Source: Acidobacteriota bacterium
Lineage (GTDB): Bacteria > Acidobacteriota > Holophagae > Holophagales > Holophagaceae
Length of the DNA: 64,000 bases
Direction: 5' to 3'
Assembly (NCBI GenBank): GCA_016192145.1
Contig: JACPUT010000008.1
Coordinates: 248,001-312,000 of the forward strand
The position numbers and the translations under genes are program-made. The notes below the pieces were generated by a model. That model saw nothing but the letters and a program-made list of their open reading frames with translations. It did no database searches and was not told the DNA's origin. Positions 27,544-36,807 of the stretch are shown one piece after another (the stretch's first letter is position 1; each line of letters opens with the position of its first letter).

Positions 27544-29445
27544 CTACTTAACCCCCAGCACCCCATCCACCGTCCCCTGCGCCATGGGGTGATATCCCGG
27601 ACGGGCCTTGGCGTAGATGGCCTTGGCGCGGGCCAGCCCTTCCGGGGTCTTCACCAGCTCCCGGTAGAGCGGCACGATGAGCTTTCGGCGGCCGATCTCC
27701 ACGAGGTAGCGCTCGAGGCGGGGCCAGGCGGGCTCGTAGCCGGCGCGGATGCACTTGAGCAGCCACTCGTGAGCGATCTCGGCGTTGCCGGTGTCGGTGA
27801 GGTGGAAGGCCTTGTCCAGCGCCGCCATGGGCGTTGGCTGGAGGTCGGGCAGGGCCCGCAGGAAGTGCATCCACTCCTGGGTGCTCCAACCGGTGGGATC
27901 GATGAGGCGTTTGGGGCTGTCCATGTCGTACCCGGCGGGCTGGCCGGGCTCCAAGGGCTGGCCGTCCCCCTTGGACCAGCGCTGCACCTGGGCTTCCACC
28001 GCGGCGAAGGCGGGGCTCTCGGGGCGCGGGGCGTCGGCGGGGATGGTGCCCTCCGTGAGCCAGGCCGCGAGGTCCGGCGCCTTTTCGGGGGCCTGGCTCA
28101 GCAGGTGCTTCCGCACGTGGGTGAGGAAGTCGGCGGTGTGGACGCTCCGCAGGGCGTGATCCTGGAACCAGCGATTGAGCCAGGCGTCGAAGGCGGGGCG
28201 GCCGTAGGCCTCCTCCAGGCGGCGCAGCAGCAGTGCGCCCTTTTCGTAGGGGATGCGGGAGTAGGCGTCGTCCGGATCGTCCTCCCCCATGTCGGGCAGC
28301 AGGGGGCGGTGGAGGGGCGCCATCTTGGCCACGTCCCCCCGGAGATCCTGCGCGCCGAGCACGGCTTCCATCTCCGCCATCTTTCGGCCGTACACGGCCT
28401 CGAGGATGCGGCGCTCCACGTAGGTGGTGAATCCTTCGTTGAGCCAGAAATCGCGCCAGGTGGCGTTGGTGACGAGATTGCCGCTCCAGCTGTGGGCCAG
28501 CTCGTGGGCCACGAGGCTCACGAGGCTCTTGTCGCCGGCGAGGATGGTGGGCGTGGCGAAGGTGAGCTTGGGGTTCTCCATGCCGCCGAAGGGGAAGGAG
28601 GGCGGCAGCATCAGCAGGTCGTAGCGGCCCCAGGCGTAGGGGCCGTAGAGGGCCTCCGTGGCCTTCACCATGGCCTCGGTGTCTTCCAGCTCCTTGGCGG
28701 ACTTGGCCAGCATCGAGGGCTCGGCCCACACGCCGGTGCGGGTGCCCAGGGATTGGAATTCCAGATCGCCCACGGCGAAGGCCAGCAGGTAGCTGGGCAC
28801 GGGCTGATCCAGGTGGAAGCGGTAGTCCCCGTTCCGGGGGGCGTGGCGATCGAAATCCGCCGCCATGAGGGCGCGCAGCTCCTTCGGGGTGCGGAAGCGG
28901 GCCGTGAAGGTGATGCGCACGCTGGGCCCATCCTGGCAGGGCACGAAGCTGCGGGCCTGGATGGCCTGGGCCTGGGTGAAGAGGAAGGGATGGCGCTTGC
29001 CGGCCGTCTGGGCGGGTTCCAGCCACTGCAGGCCGCCGGCGTGATCGCTGGTGCGGTAGGCGAGGCGCACGTGGCGGTGGCCCTTGGCCACCTTCACTTC
29101 GATGCGCTGGCCCAGGGCCTTGGAGACGGGCACCACCTGGAAGGCGGCACGGCGCCAGGCCTTCCCATCCCGGCTCGTGGTCACGGTCTGGATCTCCAGA
29201 TCCCGGCCATCGAGGTTGAGGATGGTGGGTGCCTTGGGCGCGGCGGCGAGGGCCCAGGTGGCAGAACCGCCCAGGCGATGGGTGGCGAAATCCACCTTCA
29301 AATCCAGATCCAGGTGCTTCACCGTGGGCCCGCCCCGGTGGGCGGCGCTGTGCACGTCCACGCCGGGGCGCAGGAGCGCTTCCGGCAAGGGAGCCTGGGC
29401 GGCGGCGGGCAGGGCGAGGGCGGCGAGGAGGGCGAGGGTGCGCAT
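27544..29445 (-). CDS. Secreted M1-family aminopeptidase
   Basis: A 633-residue metallopeptidase of the aminopeptidase N / leukotriene A4 hydrolase class, which removes N-terminal residues from peptides. It has a signal peptide (MRTLALLAALALPAAAQA). The exopeptidase motif reads FGGMENPKL near residue 280. The zinc site is HELAHSWSGN, with the third ligand in WLNEGFTTYVE 18 residues later. A helical C-terminal domain of about 150 residues fits the LTA4-hydrolase branch. Its start is 55 bases from that of the divergent polysaccharide deacetylase gene. Confidence 0.93.
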   Translation of the reverse strand: MRTLALLAALALPAAAQAPLPEALLRPGVDVHSAAHRGGPTVKHLDLDLKVDFATHRLGGSATWALAAAPKAPTILNLDGRDLEIQTVTTSRDGKAWRRAAFQVVPVSKALGQRIEVKVAKGHRHVRLAYRTSDHAGGLQWLEPAQTAGKRHPFLFTQAQAIQARSFVPCQDGPSVRITFTARFRTPKELRALMAADFDRHAPRNGDYRFHLDQPVPSYLLAFAVGDLEFQSLGTRTGVWAEPSMLAKSAKELEDTEAMVKATEALYGPYAWGRYDLLMLPPSFPFGGMENPKLTFATPTILAGDKSLVSLVAHELAHSWSGNLVTNATWRDFWLNEGFTTYVERRILEAVYGRKMAEMEAVLGAQDLRGDVAKMAPLHRPLLPDMGEDDPDDAYSRIPYEKGALLLRRLEEAYGRPAFDAWLNRWFQDHALRSVHTADFLTHVRKHLLSQAPEKAPDLAAWLTEGTIPADAPRPESPAFAAVEAQVQRWSKGDGQPLEPGQPAGYDMDSPKRLIDPTGWSTQEWMHFLRALPDLQPTPMAALDKAFHLTDTGNAEIAHEWLLKCIRAGYEPAWPRLERYLVEIGRRKLIVPLYRELVKTPEGLARAKAIYAKARPGYHPMAQGTVDGVLGVK

Positions 29446-29500
29446 GGAATTAGGATCGCAGGTTTGCCGAAAGGACCCGAAGGCCGGGGGATACTGGGCC

Positions 29501-30403
29501 ATGCGCTTCCTCCCCCTGCTCCTCCTGACCGGCGTGCTTCAAGCTCAACAGGTGGCCCTCACCTTCGATGACGGCCCGCGGACCCGAGCCACCCCGAAGC
29601 TGACCGCCGGGGAGCGGAACCAGGCGCTGCTTGACCATTTGGCCAAGGCCGGCGCCCCCGCGGCCCTCTTCGTCACCCTGAGCAACGGCGCCGACACTCC
29701 CGAAGGGCTGGCCCTCCTCAAGGCCTGGGGCGCGGCGGGGCACCGCATCGGCAACCACACCTTGAGCCATCCCGACCTCAACGCCGCGGGCACTACCCTG
29801 GCGGCCTACCAGAAGGAACTGGTGGACTGCGACGGCGTGATTTCGCAGATCCAGGGCTACCGCCCCTGGTTCCGCTTCACCTTCCTCCGCGAAGGGAACA
29901 CCCCGGAGAAGCGGGAGGGCATGCGCAGCTTCCTGAAGGCCCAGGGTTGGCGTAACGCCTACGTTTCCCTGGATACCAGCGATTGGCGGTTGGATGAGCG
30001 GCTGGAGCAGGTGCTCACCCGGACCCCCAAGGCGGATCTGACCCCGATCCGGGAGGCCTACGTCGCTCACGTGAAGCAGCGGGCCACCGCCTACCGCGAC
30101 CTCTCCCGACGCCTGCTGGGGCGGGACATCCCGCAGGTGATGCTCATGCACCACAACCTCCTCAACGCCCTCTTCCTGGGGGACGTGGTGGCCATGTTGC
30201 GCGCGGAGGGGTGGACCTTCGTGGACCCAGAGAAGGCCTTCGCGGATCCCGTGTACCAGCTGCAGCCGGAGCGCCCGGCCCCGGGACAGAGTCTGCTGCT
30301 CTCCCTGGCGCGCTCCCAAGGCTGGAAGCTGATGCCGGAGTTCGAGCGCCTCATGGATGACGGCGACTTCGAGATTGCGGCCCTGGAGAAGCGGGGCTAC
30401 TGA
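29501..30403 (+). CDS. Secreted polysaccharide deacetylase (NodB domain)
   Basis: A 300-residue carbohydrate esterase of family 4. After a signal peptide (MRFLPLLLLTGVLQAQ) come VALTFDDGP (catalytic Asp and metal Asp) and GNHTLSHPDL (two metal-binding His), the paired NodB motifs. These enzymes remove N- or O-acetyl groups from chitin-like or peptidoglycan sugars. The C-terminal half, including MLMHHNLLNALF, closes the barrel. The start at 29501 is chosen because it begins the signal peptide and avoids overlap with the divergent M1 gene. Confidence 0.92.
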   Translation: MRFLPLLLLTGVLQAQQVALTFDDGPRTRATPKLTAGERNQALLDHLAKAGAPAALFVTLSNGADTPEGLALLKAWGAAGHRIGNHTLSHPDLNAAGTTLAAYQKELVDCDGVISQIQGYRPWFRFTFLREGNTPEKREGMRSFLKAQGWRNAYVSLDTSDWRLDERLEQVLTRTPKADLTPIREAYVAHVKQRATAYRDLSRRLLGRDIPQVMLMHHNLLNALFLGDVVAMLRAEGWTFVDPEKAFADPVYQLQPERPAPGQSLLLSLARSQGWKLMPEFERLMDDGDFEIAALEKRGY

Positions 30404-30414
30404 AAACGGCTCGC

Positions 30415-30951
30415 TCAGCGCCAGCGGAGGCGATACCGGATCCCGCCAGTGGCTTCCATGGACTGCAGGGTGACGTCCTTCCCCCCGTGCAGTTCGAGCG
30501 ACCTCCTAAACCACGAACCCGCGGTGGTCGGGAACCACTCGGGGTCAGGAGGGTTGGCCTCGATGCGCACGAGGGCCTCGCCGGGCAGCAGGCTCTCCAA
30601 GGTGACGTGGAGGCCCTGGGCGTTCGCCTCCCAAAAATCATGGATGCCGCGGAGGAAGTCGCCTGGGTTCCGGGCGCCTTCATCCACCTTGGCCCCGAAC
30701 ATCAGCTCGGCGAGGACCTCCCCCCGCACCCGGCGGGACTCGATCCCGGACCAGGCGATGAAGGCCTCGTCGCAGGCGACCAAGGCGGCCACGGGGACCC
30801 ACTCGCCCGGGGCCGGGACTTGGCGCCACGGATTGTCCGGGGGCAACGTGGCCAGGAAGGTCTCCCAGCGACCCGCGTCCACCTGGGCTCGGGACAACTC
30901 CCGCAGCAGGGGGACCAAGGCGCCGCGGATGAGGAGGGGGTCTGGGTTCAT
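30415..30951 (-). CDS. Hypothetical protein, possibly DUF2378/haem-NO-binding-like
   Basis: A 178-residue soluble protein without signal peptide. The C-terminal pattern (GEALVRIEANPPDPEWFPTT then WFRRSLELHGGKDVTL and RYRLRW) recalls the DUF2378 and haem-NO-binding-like group of mostly delta-proteobacterial proteins. The match is from memory of the pattern and is weak. There are no conserved His or Cys residues that would clearly bind haem. AGGAAT precedes the ATG. It is convergent with the deacetylase gene (11 bases between stops) and lies downstream of the inositol-phosphatase-like gene. Confidence 0.55.
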   Translation of the reverse strand: MNPDPLLIRGALVPLLRELSRAQVDAGRWETFLATLPPDNPWRQVPAPGEWVPVAALVACDEAFIAWSGIESRRVRGEVLAELMFGAKVDEGARNPGDFLRGIHDFWEANAQGLHVTLESLLPGEALVRIEANPPDPEWFPTTAGSWFRRSLELHGGKDVTLQSMEATGGIRYRLRWR

Positions 30952-30984
30952 GGGATTCCTTTGATCGGTGGAGCGGGCTCCCCC

Positions 30985-31758
30985 CTAAACCAGGGCCCTG
31001 AGCAGCTCCTGCTGGACAGCTGGATTGCCGGCGAGCAGGTTGCCCGTGGTCGCCCAGGTTTCCCCGCCATCCCAATCGCTGAGCAGGCCGCCCGCCTCGC
31101 TCACCAGCAGCACGCCCGCGCCCAGATCCCAGGGCTGCAGGCCCATCTCCCAGAAGCCGTCGTAGATTCCCGCCGCCGTGTGGGCGAGGTCCAGGGCGGC
31201 GCTGCCCGCGCGGCGGATGCCCTTGGCCCGGGGCCAGATGCGATCCAGGGATTCCCGCCAACGGGGATAGCGGTCCCCCAGCTGGTAGGCGAAGCCCGTG
31301 GCGAGGAAGGCGCCATCGAGGCTCGGGTGCCGGGAAACCTGCATGGGGCGGCCGTTCCACGTGGCCCCATCGCCGCGGGAGGCCACGAAGAGATCCTGCT
31401 TCAGGGGATCCCACACCACGCCCACGGCGGGACCGGCGGCGTCCCACAGCGCGATGGACACGCACCACTGGGGGAAGCCCTGGATGAAGTTCAAGGTGCC
31501 ATCCAGGGGATCCACGATCCACTTGCGCTCGGTATCCCCGGCGGCGCCCGTCTCCTCGCCCAGCCACCCGTATTGGGGGAAGGCGTGCTCCAGCACGGCG
31601 TGGATGGCGGCCTCACTTTCCCGATCCGCGATGCTCACGAGGTCGTTCTTGGTCTTCTCCTGCACCGTGGCCGGATCCAACTGGCGCCAGTGCCCCATGA
31701 GGATCGCCCCGCCCGCCTTCGCCGCTTCCACCGCCGCATCCCGCTGAGCCTCGAACAT
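30985..31758 (-). CDS. Inositol monophosphatase family protein
   Basis: A 257-residue Mg-dependent, Li-sensitive-type phosphatase fold. Motifs in order: WLGEETGA (metal Glu), WIVDPLDGTLNFIQGFP (the DPxDGTxN metal/nucleophile box) and a C-terminal WDLGAGVLLVSEAGG. Substrates in the family are inositol phosphates, fructose-1,6-bisphosphate, histidinol phosphate or PAP, and cannot be separated here. The ATG at 31758 is chosen because GGAGG lies seven bases upstream, inside the longer frame. The gene is divergent from the thiolase gene, with about 160 bases between the starts. Confidence 0.92.
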   Translation of the reverse strand: MFEAQRDAAVEAAKAGGAILMGHWRQLDPATVQEKTKNDLVSIADRESEAAIHAVLEHAFPQYGWLGEETGAAGDTERKWIVDPLDGTLNFIQGFPQWCVSIALWDAAGPAVGVVWDPLKQDLFVASRGDGATWNGRPMQVSRHPSLDGAFLATGFAYQLGDRYPRWRESLDRIWPRAKGIRRAGSAALDLAHTAAGIYDGFWEMGLQPWDLGAGVLLVSEAGGLLSDWDGGETWATTGNLLAGNPAVQQELLRALV

Positions 31759-31919
31759 GGGGCCTCCAGGGATCATGGTGACGGAATTCGCCTTCCTTGA
31801 CCTCGGGTCGACAAGAAGGGCATCGGCCATTGACCGACGGTAACCGCTGCGCGCTCCCCTGCCCCTTGTTAGCCTTCCCGGATATCCCCTGGTCCGACAC
31901 CCCTGTTTCTGGAGGAATC

Positions 31920-33077
31920 ATGTCCCCGCTCAAGAACGCCGTCATCGTCGAAGCCAAGCGCCTGCCCCAGGGCAGGGGCGTGAAGGGCGCCTATGCGGCC
32001 ACCCGCCCGGAAAAGCTGGGCGCCGTGGTCATCGAGGCCCTCAAACCCCTGCTGAAGGACTGGTCCGCGCTGGAGGACGTGCTCGTGGGCTGCGCCATGC
32101 CGGAGGGCGAGCAGGGCATGAACATGGCCCGCCTCATCAGCTTCAAGGCCGGCCTGCCCATCACGGCCGCCGCCGCCACCATCAACCGCTTTTGCGGCTC
32201 CAGTCAGGAGACCGTGCTCATGGCCCAGCGGGCCATCCAGACGGGCGTCGGCACCCTCTACCTCGCAGGCGGCGTGGAGAGCATGAGCAAGGTGCCCATG
32301 ATGGGCTTCAACCCCAGCGTGGATCCCGAGCTCACGGCCACCTTCCCCGAGGCCTACTGCGGCATGGGCGTGACGGCGGAGAATCTCGCCGCCGACTACA
32401 AGATCACCCGCCGCGAGCAGGATGAGTTCGCTTACCACAGCCATCAGAAGGCCGCCGCCGCCTGGGCCAATGGCAAATTCGCCAAGGAAGTGGTGACCTT
32501 CGAGACCAAGGGCCTCGACGGCAAGATGGTGACCCTCAAGCAGGACGAGTGCGTGCGCGCCGACACCTCCATCGAGAAGCTGGGCGAATTGAAGGCCGCA
32601 TTCATCAAGGACGGCAGCGTCACGGCCGGCAACAGCTCGCCCATCACGGATGGCGCCGCCTTCCTGATCGTCATGGAAGAGGAAACTGCCAAGGCCCTGG
32701 GCCTCAAGCCCCGCGCCCGCATCCTCCAAGGCGCCGTGGCCGGTTGCGCCCCGGATCGCATGGGCCTCGGCCCTGTGCCCGCCACGAAGAAGGTATTGGA
32801 GCGCCTCGGCCTGACCCTCGACCAGATCGACGCGGTGGAGTTGAACGAGGCCTTCGCGGCCCAGAGCATTGCGGTGATCCGGGAAGGGAAATTCGATCCC
32901 GCGAAGGTGAATGCGTGGGGCGGGGCCGTGGCGCTGGGGCATCCCCTGGGATCCAGTGGGGCGCGCATCATCACGACCCTTTTGAACCGCCTGGAGACGG
33001 ATGGGGGCAAGTATGGTCTGGCCACCATGTGCATCGGCGGCGGGCAGGGCATCGCGTCGGTCATTGAAAAGCTGTAA
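31920..33077 (+). CDS. Acetyl-CoA acyltransferase (thiolase)
   Basis: A 385-residue thiolase that cleaves 3-ketoacyl-CoA with CoA to acetyl-CoA and a shortened acyl-CoA, or the reverse. The nucleophilic Cys92 is in NRFCGSSQET, the histidine in GGAVALGHPLGSSGARI and the second cysteine in TMCIGGGQG, the standard order. GGAGGA precedes the ATG. With the following dehydrogenase/hydratase gene it forms a beta-oxidation pair (FadA-type partner). Terminator-like element G separates the two. Confidence 0.95.
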   Translation: MSPLKNAVIVEAKRLPQGRGVKGAYAATRPEKLGAVVIEALKPLLKDWSALEDVLVGCAMPEGEQGMNMARLISFKAGLPITAAAATINRFCGSSQETVLMAQRAIQTGVGTLYLAGGVESMSKVPMMGFNPSVDPELTATFPEAYCGMGVTAENLAADYKITRREQDEFAYHSHQKAAAAWANGKFAKEVVTFETKGLDGKMVTLKQDECVRADTSIEKLGELKAAFIKDGSVTAGNSSPITDGAAFLIVMEEETAKALGLKPRARILQGAVAGCAPDRMGLGPVPATKKVLERLGLTLDQIDAVELNEAFAAQSIAVIREGKFDPAKVNAWGGAVALGHPLGSSGARIITTLLNRLETDGGKYGLATMCIGGGQGIASVIEKL

Positions 33078-33082
33078 AGAGG

Positions 33083-33180
33083 AACCGCGAATGACGCGAA
33101 TGGACGCGAATGATTACGGGGTCCGTCTCGCGGGGGCTTTCATTCGCGTGAATTCGCGACATTAGCGGTTTCACTTTTTT
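33083..33180 (+). terminator. Inverted-repeat element G (GCGAATGGAC units) with T-run
   Basis: Arms 33083-33113 and 33140-33170 are 31 bases long and complementary at all but about four positions. The left arm is three degenerate copies of a ten-base unit (CGCGAATGA / CGCGAATGGA / CGCGAATGA). The right arm is followed by TCACTTTTTTC. It lies between the thiolase and hydroxyacyl-CoA dehydrogenase genes, so it may reduce read-through within this pathway cluster. Confidence 0.8.
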
Positions 33181-33191
33181 CGGGATCAACC

Positions 33192-35552
33192 ATGGACATC
33201 AAAAAAGTAGCGGTACTTGGATCCGGGGTCATGGGCTCCGGGATCGCGGCGCATTGCGCGTCGGCGGGGCTGCAGGTGGAGTTGCTGGACATCGTCATTG
33301 ATGACGCGGCGCCCGACAAACTGGCGGAAGGGGCCTTGGCGGGGCTGAAGAAGAGCAAGCCCGCGCTGATGATGCACGAGTCGCACCTGAAGAAGATCCG
33401 CACGGGCAACCTGCGGGACCACCTGGATCGCCTCAAGGAATGCGATTGGGTGGTGGAGGTGGTGAAGGAGGACCTGAAAATCAAGCAGGCCCTTTACGAG
33501 CGCCTGGAGACGGTGCTGAAGCCCGGCGCCTGGGTGAGCTCGAACACGTCGGGTATCCCCCTCAAGCTGCTCGTGGAAGGGCGCTCAGCCGCCTTCCGCG
33601 GGCGCTTCGTCATCACCCACTTCTTCAACCCGGTGCGCTACCTGCGCCTGCTGGAGTTCGTGAAGGGGCCCGAGGTCGCTGAAAGCGAAGCCGCGGGCTT
33701 CCGCGAGTGGTTGGAAGTCGCCTTGGGCAAGGAAGTCGTTCCCGCCTTCGACAGCCCCACCTTCATCGGCAACCGCATCGGCATCCACGGCATCATGAGC
33801 GTGCTGCACCTGGCCCTGAAGGAGAACATCCCCTTCGAGGTCATCGACTCCGTGCTGGGCGAGGCCGCGGCCCGGGCCAAGAGCGCCTCCTTCCGCACGG
33901 CGGATCTGGCAGGCGTGGACATCATGGCGGCCACCGCCAAGAACGTGTACGACCTCTGCCCCAACGACGAGGTGCGCGACACCTTCAAGTTCCCCGAGCT
34001 GCTCCAGTGGATGCTGGACACCAAGCTCTTGGGCAACAAGACGAAGCAGGGTTTCTTCAAGAAGGACAAGGCCCCCGACGGCAAGAAGCTGTTCCTCTCC
34101 CTGGATCCGGCCACCAAGACCTACAAGCCCCAGGAGAAGAAGGACTGGCCCCTGCTCAAGGAGCTCAAGGGCATCGATGAGCCCGTGGAGCGCGTGCGCG
34201 CCCTCTTCACCTCCGATACGGAAGCGGGCCGCCTGGCCTGGCGCTGCGTGGCCGACAACCTCATCTACGCCGTGAACCGCCTGGGTGAAGTGACCGATTT
34301 GCCGCTGAACGTGGACCGCGCCATCCGCAACGGCTTCGCCTTCGAACTGGGGCCCTTCGAGCTGTGGGATGCCCTGGGCGTGGATCGCGTGGTGGCCCGC
34401 TTGCGCTATGAGGAACGGCCCGTGCCGGCCCTCGTGGAGCAGATGCTCGCCAAGGGCGTGACCAGCTTCTACCGCATGGAATACGGCGTGCCCGTGGCCC
34501 AGCTGGACCCCGCCACCCTCAGCATGGTGCCGGTGCTGGAGGACAAGCGGATCCTCATCCTCAAGCGGGAGGAGGGCCGCGGCAAGGTCATCGCCGAGAA
34601 CAGCAGCGCCCAGCTCATCGACGTGGGCGACGATGTGGCCTGCCTCAGCTTCCGCACCAAGATGAACGCCCTGGACGACGGCATCGTGATGCTGATGGAA
34701 GACGCCGTGCAGAAGCACATCCCGGGCAAGTTCAAGGGCCTCATCGTGGGCAACCAGGGCAAGGTCTTCAGCGCCGGCGCCAACCTCGTGTTCGTGCTGA
34801 ACGCCGCCAAGGACAAGCAGTTCGACCTCATCGAAGAGGCGGCCCGCCGCCTGCAGTTCGCGGCCCGGGGCCTCACCTACGCGCCGTTCCCCACGGTGTC
34901 GGCGCCCTTCAACCTCGTGCTGGGCGGCGGCTGCGAAGTGACGCTGGCCTGCCAGGCCACGGTGGGCTTCGCCGAGACCTACATGGGCCTCGTGGAAGTG
35001 GGTGTGGGCGTCATCCCCGCCGGGGGCGGCTGCCTCCAGATGCTCATCCGCATGGAAGACGCCATGAAGGCCAAGGGCGAACTGGGCCCCATGCCCAAGG
35101 TGAAGGCGGCCTTCCAATTCATCGGCACGGCCCACGTGAACACCTCCTTCGACGAAGCGCAGCGCAACGGCTACTTCCGCCGCACGGACACCCGCGTCAT
35201 GAACCACGCCCACCTGCTGCACGACGCCAAGCAGCGGGTGCTGGCCATGGCCGCGGACTTCAAGCCCGTGGAGCCCCGCACCTTCCGCCTGCCGGGCCTC
35301 GGCGGTGAGACCGCCCTCAAGCTGGCCGTGAAGGATTTCCAGCTGCAGGGCCTCGCCAGCGAGCACGACGCCATCATCATGGGCGAGCTGGCCCACGTGC
35401 TCTGCGGCGGCGACGTCAGCCTCGTTCAGGACGTCACCGAGGAGCGCATCCTGGAGCTGGAGCGTCAGGCCTTCGCCCGCCTCTGCGGCTACGAGAAGAC
35501 CCAGGCCCGCATGGACAGCATCCTCACCAAGGGGAAGCCGCTGCGGAATTAG
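33192..35552 (+). CDS. Bifunctional 3-hydroxyacyl-CoA dehydrogenase / enoyl-CoA hydratase (FadN-like)
   Basis: A 786-residue beta-oxidation enzyme. The N-terminal NAD domain begins VAVLGSGVMGSGIAAHCAS, and the dehydrogenase catalytic part contains ITHFFNPVRYLRLLE. The enoyl-CoA hydratase domain is C-terminal (about 490-690), with SAGANL at the first oxyanion position and VGVIPAGGGC later. This domain order, dehydrogenase first, is that of Bacillus FadN and not of E. coli FadB. The enzyme hydrates enoyl-CoA and oxidises the 3-hydroxyacyl-CoA. Only a weak ribosome site precedes the ATG. The reductase gene starts ten bases after its stop. Confidence 0.95.
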   Translation: MDIKKVAVLGSGVMGSGIAAHCASAGLQVELLDIVIDDAAPDKLAEGALAGLKKSKPALMMHESHLKKIRTGNLRDHLDRLKECDWVVEVVKEDLKIKQALYERLETVLKPGAWVSSNTSGIPLKLLVEGRSAAFRGRFVITHFFNPVRYLRLLEFVKGPEVAESEAAGFREWLEVALGKEVVPAFDSPTFIGNRIGIHGIMSVLHLALKENIPFEVIDSVLGEAAARAKSASFRTADLAGVDIMAATAKNVYDLCPNDEVRDTFKFPELLQWMLDTKLLGNKTKQGFFKKDKAPDGKKLFLSLDPATKTYKPQEKKDWPLLKELKGIDEPVERVRALFTSDTEAGRLAWRCVADNLIYAVNRLGEVTDLPLNVDRAIRNGFAFELGPFELWDALGVDRVVARLRYEERPVPALVEQMLAKGVTSFYRMEYGVPVAQLDPATLSMVPVLEDKRILILKREEGRGKVIAENSSAQLIDVGDDVACLSFRTKMNALDDGIVMLMEDAVQKHIPGKFKGLIVGNQGKVFSAGANLVFVLNAAKDKQFDLIEEAARRLQFAARGLTYAPFPTVSAPFNLVLGGGCEVTLACQATVGFAETYMGLVEVGVGVIPAGGGCLQMLIRMEDAMKAKGELGPMPKVKAAFQFIGTAHVNTSFDEAQRNGYFRRTDTRVMNHAHLLHDAKQRVLAMAADFKPVEPRTFRLPGLGGETALKLAVKDFQLQGLASEHDAIIMGELAHVLCGGDVSLVQDVTEERILELERQAFARLCGYEKTQARMDSILTKGKPLRN

Positions 35553-35562
35553 GCGCGGGCCC

Positions 35563-36546
35563 ATGGAATCCATGCGCGCCCTCCGCTTCTCCACTTCCGG
35601 GAGCCCTCTCGAGGCGCTCGCGATGGAGGAGGTCCCCCTTCCCGAACCCGGCCCGGGCGAAGTCCGCCTGCGGATGCGCCTGTGCCCCATCAACCCTTCG
35701 GACCTCCTCCAGGTGCAGGGGGTCTATGGACGTATGCCTGGGTTACCCGCCACGGGGGGCCTGGAGGGCCTCGGAGTGGTGGAGGCCCTGGGCGAAGGGG
35801 TGACCGGGTGGGCGGTGGGCGATCGCGCCGTTCCCCTGGGTGCCCAGGGCACCTGGGCTGAGGCCCTGGTGACCCCCGCGGAGAACCTCATTCGGGTGCC
35901 GGAGGGTTTGGCCGATGATCAGGCCGCCCAAGTGATCGTGAATCCCCTCACGGCTTGGATCATGGCCCACCAGCTGGGGTTGGGCCGAGGGCAGACGCTT
36001 CTGCAGAGCGCCGCGGGCTCCATCGTGGGGCGGGCGTTGATCCAGCTGGGGAAGGTGATGGGCTTCCGGACGGTGAACCTCGTCCGTCGACCGGAGCAGG
36101 TGATGGAACTGCTGTCGATGGGTGCCGATTCGGTGGTTTGCACCGGGGACCCGGAATGGGCCATCCAGGCGGCCCGCTTCCTGCCCAAGGGCGCCGACGC
36201 GGCGGTGGATTCCGTGGGCGGGACCCTCGGCGGCGAAATGGTCAAGCTGCTGCGTCCCGGCGCCACGATGCTGGTCTACGGCGCGCTGAGCATGGAGCCC
36301 CTGCAGCTCCCCGGTGGCCAGCTCATCTTCCGGACTGCGACCGTACGTGGTTTTTGGCTGACGGATTGGAAGCGGCGCACCCCCAAGGCCGAGCGGGATG
36401 AGATCTGCGGCGCATTGATGGCCTGCATGGCCGGGGGCCGGCTTCACTGCCCCGTGGCTGGGATCCATGCCCTGGCGGATTGGCGCGAGGCCATCGCCCA
36501 GGCCCAGGCGGCAGCCCGGGGCGGGAAAGTGCTGCTATCCATCTGA
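35563..36546 (+). CDS. MDR-family oxidoreductase (2-enoyl-thioester reductase-like)
   Basis: A 327-residue medium-chain dehydrogenase/reductase without the zinc ligands. The N-terminal catalytic domain contains INPSDLLQVQGVYG, as in mitochondrial-type trans-2-enoyl-CoA reductases (MECR/ETR1). The nucleotide site is in LLQSAAGSIVGRALIQLGKVMG. It probably reduces an enoyl thioester or quinone-like substrate with NADPH. It follows the dehydrogenase/hydratase gene by ten bases, so a role in fatty-acid metabolism is likely. A second ATG at 35572 (MRAL) is an equally good start. Confidence 0.85.
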   Translation: MESMRALRFSTSGSPLEALAMEEVPLPEPGPGEVRLRMRLCPINPSDLLQVQGVYGRMPGLPATGGLEGLGVVEALGEGVTGWAVGDRAVPLGAQGTWAEALVTPAENLIRVPEGLADDQAAQVIVNPLTAWIMAHQLGLGRGQTLLQSAAGSIVGRALIQLGKVMGFRTVNLVRRPEQVMELLSMGADSVVCTGDPEWAIQAARFLPKGADAAVDSVGGTLGGEMVKLLRPGATMLVYGALSMEPLQLPGGQLIFRTATVRGFWLTDWKRRTPKAERDEICGALMACMAGGRLHCPVAGIHALADWREAIAQAQAAARGGKVLLSI

Positions 36547-36616
36547 GACCGGGCGGAGGGAACATTTGGGGGGCCACCTGCATCCAAAGGTCGATCTGAC
36601 CTTTGAGGCCCCACCC

Positions 36617-36775
36617 ATGCCACGCGGCGCTGAACGTAGTCTGACTTACGTGCGTGAAAAGGATGCCCAAGGGCGCCTGGTGATCCGCGCCGTGGCGAAT
36701 GAGCGGCCTTCCCCTGAGGCCCCCAAGGACGCTAAAGGCTTCCCAACAAAAGGTGCAAGGCTCTCCGGCCGATAA
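36617..36775 (+). CDS. Small hypothetical protein
   Basis: A 53-residue, basic, hydrophilic protein (MPRGAERSLTYVREKDAQG...). GAGG lies nine bases before the ATG. The sequence is not low-complexity and ends before the haemerythrin gene, so it may be real, but nothing in it is recognisable. Confidence 0.4.
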   Translation: MPRGAERSLTYVREKDAQGRLVIRAVANERPSPEAPKDAKGFPTKGARLSGR

Positions 36776-36807
36776 GGGACAGACAATAGCATTGGGTGGA
36801 GGTCGGG

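Noticed and set aside
33083-33180. Element G as a riboswitch for the beta-oxidation gene
   Set aside because: It is a simple imperfect inverted repeat with a T-run and lacks a multi-helix aptamer; a terminator-like role explains it.
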